Positions 8,147-17,028 are shown, counted from the stretch's first letter. The stretch is DNA of 64,000 nucleotides from Rhodobacteraceae bacterium KLH11 (GCA_000158135.1 DS999533.1:341118-405117); one strand, 5' to 3'. The notes: generated from the letters alone by a model not told the origin. Numbers and translations are program-made.

Positions 8147-9004
8147 ATGACCAGCCTATCGCTTAACCTTTCTAAAGAAATCCTCGCCCACGCCTCGCGA
8201 GAGATGTTACCTGCTGGCAGTCCGTTGCCGGTGAGCGGACTTGCAAAAATCTGTTCGGTTTCGCGGACGCCGATTGTCACTGCACTGCGGGATCTGGTCG
8301 ATCGAGGGCTCGCAGAACACCGTCAGAACAAGGGCTATTTCCTGACCAGAGACGGCCGCGACGCAGAAGCACAATTTAGCGAAGGATCGCGGCCCTCAGA
8401 AGATTACCTGGCATTGACCCAACTGGTGCAAGACCTCGGTGACGGGGGGACCACAAGCGCGATGGATCTTGTCACGGCACTTGGGATCACGCGCGCCCGG
8501 GCACTGACGCTTCTAGAACGTGGCGCCTCGGAAGGATGGCTGAACAAATCTGCCGGTCATAATTGGATCATCCAGCTCGGAATCACATCCGAGGCCGACT
8601 ATATGCGCTTCTATCGGTTTCGGGAGACTATTGAGCCTGCAGCTCTGCGTGAGCCGGACTATCAGGCAGATATGGCGGAACTGGATCGGTTGCGTGCCGT
8701 TCAGATGCGATTGCTTGACGGAGAGTATCGCACGATTGCAGCTGTTGATCTTTTTGAAATCAACCGCGAACTGCATGAGACGATTGTCGCATGGTCTGGC
8801 AATCGGTTCTATCTCGATGCCCTCAAACGCAGCAACGACTTGAGACGATTGATCGAGTACTCCAAGGTGTTAGAGACGCGGAAGATCGACACTTTCGCAG
8901 CCGAACACATCGAGATTCTCGAGACGATTGCGTCTGGAGAGATTGCGAAGGCCGAACAACTCGTTCTGATGCACCTCCAGTCGGCGCGCAAAACCAAAAC
9001 CTAG
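8147..9004 (+). CDS. GntR-family transcriptional regulator (FCD-type)
   Basis: 285 residues. The N-terminal winged helix-turn-helix includes LPVSGLAKICSVSRTPIVTALRDLVDRGLAEH and a wing QNKGYFL. The C-terminal helical FCD-like ligand domain contains FRETIEPAALREPD and DLFEINRELHETIVAWSGNR, with Asp/His residues typical of metal-assisted carboxylate binding. The start at 8147 gives a normal N-terminus; the frame is open further upstream but that part is Arg-rich and unlike the family. An extra segment (~95-145) resembles a second small HTH. It probably controls the carboxylate operons nearby; the 13670-13697 palindrome is a candidate operator. Its stop shares CTAG with the convergent GNAT gene. 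Confidence 0.85.
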   Translation: MTSLSLNLSKEILAHASREMLPAGSPLPVSGLAKICSVSRTPIVTALRDLVDRGLAEHRQNKGYFLTRDGRDAEAQFSEGSRPSEDYLALTQLVQDLGDGGTTSAMDLVTALGITRARALTLLERGASEGWLNKSAGHNWIIQLGITSEADYMRFYRFRETIEPAALREPDYQADMAELDRLRAVQMRLLDGEYRTIAAVDLFEINRELHETIVAWSGNRFYLDALKRSNDLRRLIEYSKVLETRKIDTFAAEHIEILETIASGEIAKAEQLVLMHLQSARKTKT

Positions 9005-9456
9005 AGACGCTTCTTCAGCCCGATATGGCTGTCTTCGAACCCCTGTGAGGAATAGAAGCGCAAAGCCTCATCGCGTGCCTTGTTGGTGGTCAATTGCATC
9101 AGCCCGCATCCATGGTCTCGGCAATGACCTTCGATCATCTGCAGGAACCGCTCGCCATAGCCGCACCCACGATGGTTTGACGCGATGCGCACACCTTCGA
9201 TGTTGGCGCGTTTGGTGGACTGCAAACTGAGATTTGCGAGGCGATTGACCTGTGCGCAGCCGATGATTTGGTCACCGAGGGCGGCAAGAAGCATATCCGC
9301 GTTCGGATCAGCAAGTATCTCGGCAAAGGCGTGCTCGTAAAGCGCTCGACCGTCTGACTCGCGGGTGGCGCCCAGAACATCGTCACGCAAGAGCGTCAGG
9401 ATCAGGTCGAGATCGTCAGCCCGCGCTGCACGAAGGGTCAACCGCGCTTCTGTCAT
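9001..9456 (-). CDS. GNAT-family N-acetyltransferase
   Basis: 151 residues with the GNAT core: N-terminal RAARADDLDLILTLL, strand GCAQVNRLANLSL, the acetyl-CoA loop in VRIASNHRGCGYGERFLQMIEGHC (a variant of R-x-x-G-x-G/A) and ARDEALRFYSSQGFEDSHIGLKK at the end. ATG at 9456 is preferred because it overlaps the stop of the upstream PLP-enzyme gene (TGATG), so it is the last gene of the minus-strand operon. A role acetylating an amino or imino intermediate is possible but unproven. Confidence 0.85.
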   Translation of the reverse strand: MTEARLTLRAARADDLDLILTLLRDDVLGATRESDGRALYEHAFAEILADPNADMLLAALGDQIIGCAQVNRLANLSLQSTKRANIEGVRIASNHRGCGYGERFLQMIEGHCRDHGCGLMQLTTNKARDEALRFYSSQGFEDSHIGLKKRL

Positions 9457-10604
9457 CAATAGACCCCGCGTGCGGCAATGGACCATATGTCGACTAGCCT
9501 GTCCCCGTCCACGACGTGCAGTGCGTCGAAAAGATTAACCGTCGGATCGCAATGTGGGGGGATGACTTCGAGGATCTCGCCCAGCCTGAGCAAGGGTGAT
9601 CCTTTCAGTTCACCGTGTTCGTCACTGACCGGGCGGAACTCGGCGCCCAGGTAGCGATTGGGAGACGCGACCCTGGGTGCCGCTCCATATTTGTTGGCGA
9701 ACCGTTTGTCGCCCGCGTCAGTGATGACGTGGGTTTCATGTCCGGCGCTAATGACCCGTGTGGCGACGCGCAGCGCCGGCTCGAAGGGCAGGGGGTTGCC
9801 GTCCGGCGTGGCCTGGACCAAACCGTATTCCACATCCATCAGTGCGTAGCTGCCCCATTGCAAGTCGGTCAGCGCGGAGGACGCCAGATCGAACATCGAG
9901 GCACCGGTACTGCCGCCCGAACAGCGCAACGGGCCGTCAGCAATCGACCCAACCGCCGCCAGGAACGCGCCTGCGCGCCGGTCCGATGCCGCCGCCTGTT
10001 CTTCTCGGTCGTGGAAGTCGTTCATATGTGACAACTGCCCGGCGTAACACTGCAACCCAGCCAGGTTCAGATTTGGTGCGCCCATGATCTCCCGTGCCAA
10101 ATGCACAGCTTGCGCTTCTTCCGTGCAGGCCGAACGACCCCGGCCCATATCTATGTCGATCAGCACCGATACCGTTGCGTCAAGGTTTGCAAGCGCACGG
10201 ATGTTGGGAGGCGTGTCCACCACCACCGTCAGTTCGGACACCTGTTTGGAAAGTGCTGCAATGCGGGCCATCTGACGACCCGTAACCGTCGCGGACGTGA
10301 TCGTGAGGGGAGTGTCGCCGTACTTGGCAAAGACCTCGGCTTCTCCGATGGAGGCTACGCAGAAACCTGCAGCACTAGCGGCGCACTGCATTTCTGCAAT
10401 GTCTGGCGTCTTATGTGCCTTCAGATGCGGTGTGAACGCCTTGCCCGTATCGGCAACCATCTGGGCCGCACGCTCGATATTCTGTTTAAAAACCGGGAGA
10501 TCGACCAGGAGGCATGGTGTATCGAGTTCTTCCCGACCGCCCGGAATGTCGACCAGGTCGGCGTTCGAGGAAGGCACTGCTGAAGGCGTATCGTGGCGGT
10601 TCAT
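9456..10604 (-). CDS. DSD1/D-threonine aldolase-family PLP enzyme
   Basis: 382 residues of the fold-type III PLP family that includes D-threonine aldolase, eukaryotic-type D-serine dehydratase and D-threo-3-hydroxyaspartate dehydratase. The PLP-lysine motif HLKAHKT is at 60-66 with K62 as likely Schiff-base residue; CSGGSTG near residue 230 binds phosphate. A divalent-metal site at the C-terminus reads H351-C-D353. The His-x-Asp spacing resembles D-threonine aldolases rather than the His-x-Cys reported for dehydratases. Start fixed by ATGA overlap with tctA. Transport plus this enzyme suggests use of a beta-hydroxy-D-amino acid. Confidence 0.88.
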   Translation of the reverse strand: MNRHDTPSAVPSSNADLVDIPGGREELDTPCLLVDLPVFKQNIERAAQMVADTGKAFTPHLKAHKTPDIAEMQCAASAAGFCVASIGEAEVFAKYGDTPLTITSATVTGRQMARIAALSKQVSELTVVVDTPPNIRALANLDATVSVLIDIDMGRGRSACTEEAQAVHLAREIMGAPNLNLAGLQCYAGQLSHMNDFHDREEQAAASDRRAGAFLAAVGSIADGPLRCSGGSTGASMFDLASSALTDLQWGSYALMDVEYGLVQATPDGNPLPFEPALRVATRVISAGHETHVITDAGDKRFANKYGAAPRVASPNRYLGAEFRPVSDEHGELKGSPLLRLGEILEVIPPHCDPTVNLFDALHVVDGDRLVDIWSIAARGVY

Positions 10605-12133
10605 TCCGTGCCGCCTCCGGCGCGCACCCGGGATGCAATCTGGAAGCGGATGGACACGTAGAGGCTGAGGGCACAGGCCGCAGCAAGCCCGATGGAGAGC
10701 GGCGAGTTGAAGAGTGTGGTGATCCAGTCTTCGCCGCTGATCAGATGTGCCTTGCGTAGGTTCTTTTCGGCCAGAGGGGCGATCATGAAGGCAATCACCA
10801 ACGGAGCCTCGGGGATACGGAACAGGCGGAAGCCGAGGCCAATCAGCCCCATCACCAGCATGATGATGACATGATAGGGGTTCTGTTGATAGGCGTAGGT
10901 CCCCATCACGGCCATCAGACCAATGAGCGGGATCAGATAGCGCCGGGGAACCTCGCCAAGGCGCGCATAGATGCCCGCAAAGAAGCGTCCGATGAAGAGG
11001 TTGGCGACGTTGCCGACGAGAAGGATGATGAAGAGCGAATAGATGATCTCCGGAAAGAGCGTGAACATGCGCGGGCTGGGTGTGGCCCCCTGCATCACCA
11101 GCGCGCCGCCGATCAAGGCAGCGGTGGCGCTGCCAGGGATGCCAAAGGCGATCAACGGAACAAGGGTTGGACCCACCGTGGCATTGTTGCCGGCCTCGGC
11201 GGCAGCTACCCCTTCCAGGGCACCGTCCCCGATCCCCTTGTTCGGGCTGGCTTGCTTCGCCACCGCATAAGACAGGAACGCGCCCACTGTCGCACCCAAA
11301 CCCGGCAGCAAGCCGACAAAGGAGCCAACGCCGAGACCAATGCCGATTTCTTTCCAGCAGCGCAAGAATTCGTGCAGCTTCAGCCCTTCGGATTTCGACT
11401 TCAGCAGCGTTGCGACATCAGCCAATTTTTCCTTACCCGCGCCGACGACCTCGGGGCGCAGAAGTTCCTGAAAGACCATGGACATTGCGAAGACGCCGAT
11501 GACCAGCGGTGGCAACGGAATACCATCGCGCAACCACCAAAGATCGAAATTGTTGCGCGGCACCAACCCGATCGGATCGCTGCCCATGGTCCCGATATAA
11601 AGGCCCAAGACAGCCGAGAACATGCCTTTGGCCAGCTTGCGTCCCGACAAAGCCCCAATCAGGGTGATTGCCAGGATCAGCACCCAAGAGCGTTCGGACG
11701 GTCCGAATTTCAGGGCGATCAGCGCCAGCGCAGGCGCCATCAGGATGGTGAGAACATCACTCAGGAAATCCGCAGTAACGGACGAATAAAGCGCCATGTG
11801 CAACGCCTTCTTTCCCTTTCCGCGCCGCATCAGGGCATTGCCGTCTGCCACGGTTGCGGCCGATTCCGGCGCGCCCGGTGTTGCGAAGCTGATGGCGGAG
11901 ATCGAGCCGCCATAAACCGATCCTTTGTAGAGCCCGATCAGCAGACCGAGTGCTGTCGCCACCGGCATGTTGAAGGTGAGCGGCAGCATCAGTGCCACGG
12001 CGGTGGAGGATTGCAAACCCGGCATGGCACCAACACCGACGCCCACTGCGATTCCGGCCGCCATCCAAAGCAGTGTTTCGATCTGGAAGACCATGGAAAT
12101 GGCCAGAACGAGGGCGTCAGTGTCGAGGCTCAC
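10601..12133 (-). CDS. TTT transporter large membrane subunit (TctA family), system 2
   Basis: 510 residues with TctA hallmarks: GVGAMPGLQSSTAVALMLPLTF near residue 35, YGGSISAISFATPGAPESAA in the first repeat and AAEAGNNATVGPTLVPLIAFGIPGS in the second, across about 11-12 membrane segments. It is clearly a paralogue, not a copy, of the system 1 protein. The gene follows tctB by 4 bp and overlaps the PLP-enzyme gene, so transport and catabolic genes form one transcription unit running from 13.6 to 9.0 kb. Confidence 0.93.
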   Translation of the reverse strand: MSLDTDALVLAISMVFQIETLLWMAAGIAVGVGVGAMPGLQSSTAVALMLPLTFNMPVATALGLLIGLYKGSVYGGSISAISFATPGAPESAATVADGNALMRRGKGKKALHMALYSSVTADFLSDVLTILMAPALALIALKFGPSERSWVLILAITLIGALSGRKLAKGMFSAVLGLYIGTMGSDPIGLVPRNNFDLWWLRDGIPLPPLVIGVFAMSMVFQELLRPEVVGAGKEKLADVATLLKSKSEGLKLHEFLRCWKEIGIGLGVGSFVGLLPGLGATVGAFLSYAVAKQASPNKGIGDGALEGVAAAEAGNNATVGPTLVPLIAFGIPGSATAALIGGALVMQGATPSPRMFTLFPEIIYSLFIILLVGNVANLFIGRFFAGIYARLGEVPRRYLIPLIGLMAVMGTYAYQQNPYHVIIMLVMGLIGLGFRLFRIPEAPLVIAFMIAPLAEKNLRKAHLISGEDWITTLFNSPLSIGLAAACALSLYVSIRFQIASRVRAGGGTE

Positions 12134-12137
12134 CAGA

Positions 12138-12608
12138 TCAAATCCCCAAGGCTCGAGGCAGCACGGTCAGCTCGAACCCCAACAGCGTGAACAGAAAAAA
12201 GAGCGCGGCGCAAACACAGGCCGCGTAGATTGCAAGCCCCAGAGGTTTGCGTTGCCCCATGAAGAGCGCATTCATCACCAGAAACGCTATACAAAGCCCA
12301 ACAAACCCCAAATCTTCGTGATAGAAGGCAAGAAGCAAGGCCCCGATCAAAAATGAACCGATCTTGGCTGCGCCGGGCAGGGAGATGTCAGCGACATCGT
12401 CGAGCGTCTCAGCCGGCGCGCCTTTTGCAAAGGCAATCAGGGACGCGAAGAACAGACATAGCGCGACAAACGCCATCGGAAAGCTGCCGATCAACGTGCC
12501 ATCGCGCATCTCCTCGAAGGCCCAGTTGGATGTCACGACATAAAGGCCGAGTGCTGCTGATACAACGAGAAGCACGAACCCCGCCTGTCGGTCGGTAAAA
12601 GGTGTCAT
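12138..12608 (-). CDS. TTT transporter small membrane subunit (TctB family), system 2
   Basis: 156 residues with four hydrophobic segments: FVLLVVSAALGLYVV, FPMAFVALCLFFASLIAF, IGSFLIGALLLAFYHEDLGFVG and a final IYAACVCAALFFLFTLLGFEL. Typical TctB topology and position between tctC and tctA. It lies 62 bp downstream of tctC, and the gap contains a GC hairpin, mirroring the system 1 arrangement. Confidence 0.88.
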   Translation of the reverse strand: MTPFTDRQAGFVLLVVSAALGLYVVTSNWAFEEMRDGTLIGSFPMAFVALCLFFASLIAFAKGAPAETLDDVADISLPGAAKIGSFLIGALLLAFYHEDLGFVGLCIAFLVMNALFMGQRKPLGLAIYAACVCAALFFLFTLLGFELTVLPRALGI

Positions 12609-12633
12609 TCAGGATGAGTCCCCAAAGAAAGTA

Positions 12634-12659
12634 CCCGCCGCAACAAATGTCACGGCGGG
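12634..12659 (-). promoter_or_regulatory. Intercistronic GC hairpin after tctC (system 2)
   Basis: CCCGCCG (12634-12640) pairs with CGGCGGG (12653-12659) around a 12-base loop; no T-run on the transcribed strand. As in system 1, it stands between the binding-protein gene and the membrane genes and could protect the tctC message from 3' decay or attenuate read-through. Confidence 0.5.
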
Positions 12660-12670
12660 CAGTTGGGAGG

Positions 12671-13630
12671 TTACTTGCCGGTAATGGCAGGGGCGGCCTT
12701 GCGGATGCCCTCGACCAGTGCTTTGTATTGCGGTTGCGCGTCCTGCCAGGGTACGAAGATGATTTCTTCTCCCATCTTACCGGTAATGCGCTGAACAGAT
12801 TTCTGTTCCAGCATCGCCTGCACGTGGTCTGACAATTTCTCAACGATCTCGTCGGGAGTGTCGGGATGCACACCAACCCACCGTGGAAAGTTGATGGTCT
12901 CATAGCTGAGCGCGGCTGCATGAGGTGGATTGCCCAGCTTTTCGGAGACCTCATCGGACAGCGGCAATGTGGTCACATTGATCAGTGCCACGGCTTCTTC
13001 GGGGACCATATTCAACGCGGTCGATTCCGTCACGCCGATCGCATCCACGTGACCTCCCAGAAAGTCCGTGACGCTGTCAGACGTACTGTCATAGGGAATG
13101 AGTTTCACGTCGATGCCCTCGGACTCAAATGCAAGCTGCGCGCCAACCATTTCAGAGAAGGTCGAGCCGAGGGTGATCTTGCCAGGGTTGGCCTTCGCGT
13201 AGCTGACAAAGCTGTCCCAGTCGGACCACTCCGTGTCTGGCTTCACAAGAATAATGCCCCGGAATGCGCTGATAAACGCGACGATCTTAGCCTCGTCGGG
13301 TTCAAAGGGCGCGTTGGGTTCAGTCACCAGCGCGATGATCGGGGTGGGTGAAGAGAGCATGACAGTATGCCCATCGGCAGGCTGCTTGAGCATTTCGCCC
13401 CAACCGACAGTCGCAGAAGCGCCTGGAATGTTCCGCACCCGGACGGCCTGGTCCATGACGTCAAAGGCGACAGAGGACAGGGTACGCGACCACCTATCCG
13501 CCCCACCACCTGCGCTAAAGGGTGCGATCCAGGTGATGGTCTTGCTCGGGTAGTCCTCGGCAATCGCCGATGTCGAGAGCAGGCCAAGCGACAGTGCCGC
13601 CGCGGCTGCCCATTTCAGAATGGATTTCAT
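12671..13630 (-). CDS. TTT transporter periplasmic solute-binding protein (TctC/Bug family), system 2
   Basis: 319 residues. The signal peptide MKSILKWAAAAALSLGLLST ends at an ALA-type site before EDYP. The mature part carries Bug-family marks: ITWIAPFSAGGGADRWSRTL, VRNIPGASATVGWGEML, KITLGSTFSEMVGAQLAFE and IPYDSTSDSVTDFLGGHVDA. ATG at 13630 has a GGGAAAG ribosome site; an in-frame upstream start would add ten residues before a normal signal peptide and is less likely. It is the first gene of the minus-strand operon, 97 bp from the divergent aconitase gene, with the 13670-13697 palindrome between them. Confidence 0.92.
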   Translation of the reverse strand: MKSILKWAAAAALSLGLLSTSAIAEDYPSKTITWIAPFSAGGGADRWSRTLSSVAFDVMDQAVRVRNIPGASATVGWGEMLKQPADGHTVMLSSPTPIIALVTEPNAPFEPDEAKIVAFISAFRGIILVKPDTEWSDWDSFVSYAKANPGKITLGSTFSEMVGAQLAFESEGIDVKLIPYDSTSDSVTDFLGGHVDAIGVTESTALNMVPEEAVALINVTTLPLSDEVSEKLGNPPHAAALSYETINFPRWVGVHPDTPDEIVEKLSDHVQAMLEQKSVQRITGKMGEEIIFVPWQDAQPQYKALVEGIRKAAPAITGK

Positions 13631-13669
13631 GATATCTTTCCCTGTTGGTTTGAGCGGCAATATGCGATA

Positions 13670-13697
13670 ATTGCATTATTGAAGTGAATAATGCAAT
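13670..13697. promoter_or_regulatory. Perfect 11-bp-arm palindrome in divergent promoter region (candidate operator)
   Basis: ATTGCATTATT (13670-13680) and AATAATGCAAT (13687-13697) are exact reverse complements around GAAGTG. The site lies between tctC of system 2 and the aconitase gene, about 40 bp from the tctC start and 30 bp from the aconitase start. Its size and symmetry fit a dimeric regulator; the GntR protein at 8147-9004 is the nearest candidate. Confidence 0.7.
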
Positions 13698-13727
13698 AGA
13701 GTGTGGTAAGAAAGCGAGGTCATCCAA

Positions 13728-16319
13728 GTGACCAAGGGAAATGCAGTGGAGACACTTGACGTAGCAGGTCGCCAGGTTGGCGTGCGATCGCTTTCCCGCG
13801 CGGTTGGCGCGCCTCTCAGCAAACTGCCCTACGTCCTTAGGGTATTGGCAGAAAACGCCTTGGCTCCGGAAGCGGATCCCGATGACCTGAGCTGCATCCT
13901 TATGCGTGAAGGCGACATGATCGAGTTCCGGCCGTCGCGGCTGATCCTTCAGGACATGCTGGCCCTGCCGCTTTTGCTCGATTTGATGCTGTTGCGCGAA
14001 GTCGCACGGGACAGAGGCGCACACAAGAATGCGACAGACCTGACCCTACCGATCGACCTGGTGATCGACCATTCCATGACGGTTGAACACTGGGCATCGC
14101 CGGACGCTCTTGCTGAAAACCAGCGCCACGAGTTTGAAGTCAACCGAGAGCGCTTTGCATTCTTCAAGACCTGCGAGGCCGAGTTCGCGGCGCTGAGGGT
14201 CATCCCACCCGGGGGTGGGATCATGCATCAGGTTAACCTTGAATACCTTTCCCAAGTGGCTGAGCTTGTTGGTCCAAGCCAAGCGCCTATTCTGCAAGCC
14301 GACACAGTTCTAGGCACGGACAGCCACACGCCGATGGTCAATGGGTTGGGCGTTCTTGGCTGGGGGATTGGTGGGCTCGATGCAGAACGGATCACACTTG
14401 GTCACCGCCTTGCACTCAACGTGCCGGAAGTTGTCGGTTTGAGGCTCCACGGTGCCTTGCCCGACAGCGCGACGGCGACCGACATCGCGCTATTGGTCAC
14501 GCGAGTGTTGCGCGAGGTCGGCGTGGTCGGAGCCTTCGTCGAGCTTTGCAGTGACGGCTACGCGAGCCTCTCTGTACCTGACCGCGCGACCATCGCAAAT
14601 ATGGCTCCGGAATATGGCTGTACCTGTGTCTATTGTCCTATCGACAAAAACACCCTTGGCTACCTGCGCATGACCGGTCGATCCGCGAGCCATGTCGCAC
14701 GTGTCGAGGCCTGGGCCCGCCATCAAGCGCTCTGGCGCGACCCGTCCGCCGAGGCGAAGATAGACTACGACCGCATCGTGGATCTTGATTTGAGCCGAAT
14801 AGGCCACTCCGTCGCTGGCCCTGCGCGCCCCGAGCAGCATGTCGCGCTCGCCTCAGTGCCGCAACGGCTTTCCGATCTACCCAACGTCCGTCACCCAGTG
14901 CCTGGCTGCGACTTCGATCTGGGCAACGATGATGTTATCATCGCCGCTATTACCAGCTGCACCAATACCGCGAATCCGCGTAACATGGTGACGGCAGGCC
15001 TGATCGCGCGCAATGCCGTTCGGCGAGGGCTTCGGGTCAAAACTTGGGTGAAAACATCTCTCTCACCGGGTTCCCGCGTGGTGGCGGCCTATCTGCGCGA
15101 CAGCGGGCTTCAGGCCGATTTGGACAGGCTGGGCTTTCACGTGGCGGGCTTTGCTTGCACGACCTGCAACGGCATGTCCGGTCCGCTCGATCCGGCGATC
15201 GAGAAGACCATCCAGAAACACGACCTCGACTGCGCCGCCGTCTTGTCGGGAAATCGCAACTTCGCGGGCCGCATTCATCCGCTTGCGGCCAAGAACATTC
15301 TCGCAGCACCGCCGCTCGTCGTGGCCTACGCGCTGGCAGGATCACTGGCGACAGATATCGCGGCGGGCGTATTGGGCTTCGATCAGAAGGATCGCGCCGT
15401 CCGGCTTGATGATCTCTGGCCGGATCAAGCGGACGTCGACGCAATCCTCGACGCCTATGCTGGACCGGACACCTATCGTGGCGTCTACGCCAATGTGGCT
15501 GATGTCTCTGAGGAATGGAATGCACTTACCGCAGATGGGGCATTTCGGTGGCCTGAGGGGTCGACCTATATCAGTCGACCACCCTATCTGGATGGCATGT
15601 CGAACATACCAGAACCTATGAGGAAGATTGAAGGGCTCCGACCGCTAGTTGTTCTTGGGGACAACATTACGACCGATCACATTTCACCTTCTGGGTACAT
15701 TCCCACTGACAGTGCAGCCGGTCATTACCTATCATCAAGAGGCGTGGCTGAGCGAGATTTCAACTCTTTCGGCACACGCCGTGGCAGCAACGACATCGTC
15801 GTGCGTTCGACATTTTCGTCAATCCGGCTAGTGAATGAAATGGTAGCAGGACGCGAAGGTCCGTGGACGCGCATATTTCCTAGTGGGCGAAAGGCATCAG
15901 TCTTCGACGCCATCGAGCATTATCTGGCTGAAAATACACCGCTGATCGTCATTGCAGGCAAGCGTTATGGCGCAGGTTCCAGCCGCGACACTGCCGCCAA
16001 GGCGCCCAAGTTGGCAGGCGTGCAGGCGGTTCTAGCGGAGAGTTTCGAGCGCATTCACCGCTCCAACCTGGTCAACATGGGCATTGCACCTTTGGTGTTT
16101 CCCGAGGGAGTGACCCGGCGAACACTGCGGCTTGATGGGTCAGAAACGTTCGATCTGGAGTTCAACGAAGCGTTGGACGCTGCCCAACTGACAATCCATC
16201 GGCGAAACGCTCAAACTGAGGTTCAATCGCTCCGAATCGCACTCTTCAATACAGCTGAACGAAAAACGTTTCAGCACGGCGGGGCGCTCCAAGAAAGCGC
16301 GAGAGCACTTGTCGCCTGA
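13728..16319 (+). CDS. Aconitate hydratase family protein (AcnA/AcnD-like)
   Basis: 863 residues, slightly shorter than housekeeping AcnA (~890-900). The three 4Fe-4S cysteines are present: C411 in ITSCTNT, and C477 and C480 in ACTTCNG. Other family marks are VLGTDSHTPMVNGLGVLGWGIGG, LGDNITTDHISPSG and the swivel-domain AGKRYGAGSSRD. Start is GTG with a GAGG site eight bases upstream; an ATG at 13741 is out of frame. It stands divergent from a TTT operon and shares its promoter region, so it is more likely a specialised catabolic aconitase (for example for an alkyl- or hydroxy-citrate) than the TCA-cycle enzyme. AcnD-type methylcitrate dehydratase is an alternative. Confidence 0.9.
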   Translation: MTKGNAVETLDVAGRQVGVRSLSRAVGAPLSKLPYVLRVLAENALAPEADPDDLSCILMREGDMIEFRPSRLILQDMLALPLLLDLMLLREVARDRGAHKNATDLTLPIDLVIDHSMTVEHWASPDALAENQRHEFEVNRERFAFFKTCEAEFAALRVIPPGGGIMHQVNLEYLSQVAELVGPSQAPILQADTVLGTDSHTPMVNGLGVLGWGIGGLDAERITLGHRLALNVPEVVGLRLHGALPDSATATDIALLVTRVLREVGVVGAFVELCSDGYASLSVPDRATIANMAPEYGCTCVYCPIDKNTLGYLRMTGRSASHVARVEAWARHQALWRDPSAEAKIDYDRIVDLDLSRIGHSVAGPARPEQHVALASVPQRLSDLPNVRHPVPGCDFDLGNDDVIIAAITSCTNTANPRNMVTAGLIARNAVRRGLRVKTWVKTSLSPGSRVVAAYLRDSGLQADLDRLGFHVAGFACTTCNGMSGPLDPAIEKTIQKHDLDCAAVLSGNRNFAGRIHPLAAKNILAAPPLVVAYALAGSLATDIAAGVLGFDQKDRAVRLDDLWPDQADVDAILDAYAGPDTYRGVYANVADVSEEWNALTADGAFRWPEGSTYISRPPYLDGMSNIPEPMRKIEGLRPLVVLGDNITTDHISPSGYIPTDSAAGHYLSSRGVAERDFNSFGTRRGSNDIVVRSTFSSIRLVNEMVAGREGPWTRIFPSGRKASVFDAIEHYLAENTPLIVIAGKRYGAGSSRDTAAKAPKLAGVQAVLAESFERIHRSNLVNMGIAPLVFPEGVTRRTLRLDGSETFDLEFNEALDAAQLTIHRRNAQTEVQSLRIALFNTAERKTFQHGGALQESARALVA

Positions 16320-16696
16320 GCGACCATATGGAAACTTCATTCGTTAGGAGTTCATCATTATTCTGAGGGCGGACCAGAGCCGTGCCGTCAATTCGAGGCC
16401 GCGGTTTCTTGAAAGCAAACATTTGTGCAACCCGCAGCATCGGTTTAAATGGGCTCGCTGCCGTCGTTCTCTGCGATGAGCATCAACAGGACCAACGAGC
16501 CCACAGCCGCTGTTGCTCCAAATACACGCGCATGCAAATGCGGCATGATGGTGCGGCCCAAAGCTGACCCTGAACGCCACATGCCGTTGCTGCGGTGCGG
16601 CCAGTCGAAGCGGATGGGGTGGATGGCTCCTGCTCCAACAGCGTCGCAATGCGCCATAATGCAGTTGTTATCGACTGCTAGGAAAGGAGCCACCCA
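16320..16696. other. Non-coding left end of an IS110-family element
   Basis: No credible gene on either strand. The ~250 bp immediately before the transposase fragment (about 16445-16696) are rich in short complementary segments, and in this family the left-end leader is where a structured guide (bridge) RNA is encoded. The exact left boundary cannot be fixed from one copy. Confidence 0.4.
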
Positions 16697-16972
16697 ATGC
16701 AGGTTACAACAGTCGGCCTAGATCTGGCCAAGAACATCTTTCAGGTGCAGGGGATCATAGAAGATGGAACGGTTGCGTTCAACAAGTCGCTTAGGTGTGC
16801 ACAGCTTTTGCAGTTTTTCGAGAACCTTGAGCCCTGTCTCATCGGCATGGAGGCCTGTGGATCAGGTCACTACTGGGCGCGGCAGTTCCAGAAGCTGGGC
16901 CATGAAGTCCGATTGATGCCTGCAATGTACGTGAAGGCCTACGTCAAACGTGGCAAGTCGGCCGCCATCGAA
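16697..16972 (+). pseudogene. IS110-family transposase, N-terminal fragment
   Basis: About 90 residues of an IS110 DEDD recombinase: VGLDLAKNIFQVQG holds the first catalytic Asp, LIGMEACGSGHYWARQF and VRLMPAMYVKAYVKRGKSAA follow. Family identity ends abruptly after KRGKS, where the full protein would continue with the DAADAEA-type region; the remaining ~50 codons are unrelated. The 3' two thirds of the gene and the serine-containing catalytic domain are missing, so it is inactive. Confidence 0.85.
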
Positions 16973-17028
16973 CGCGAGGGGTTTTTTGTACTCGTGCCAA
17001 TAGGGATTTTCGCCTGGATTTTGCGCCA

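Noticed and set aside
10871..12190. 439-codon plus-strand open frame opposite tctA of system 2
   Set aside because: Lies entirely antisense to a clear TctA gene; His/Gln/Arg-rich product without family resemblance.
16449..16721. 90-codon plus-strand and 82-codon minus-strand frames before the IS110 fragment
   Set aside because: They cover the non-coding IS110 leader; neither has a protein-like composition.
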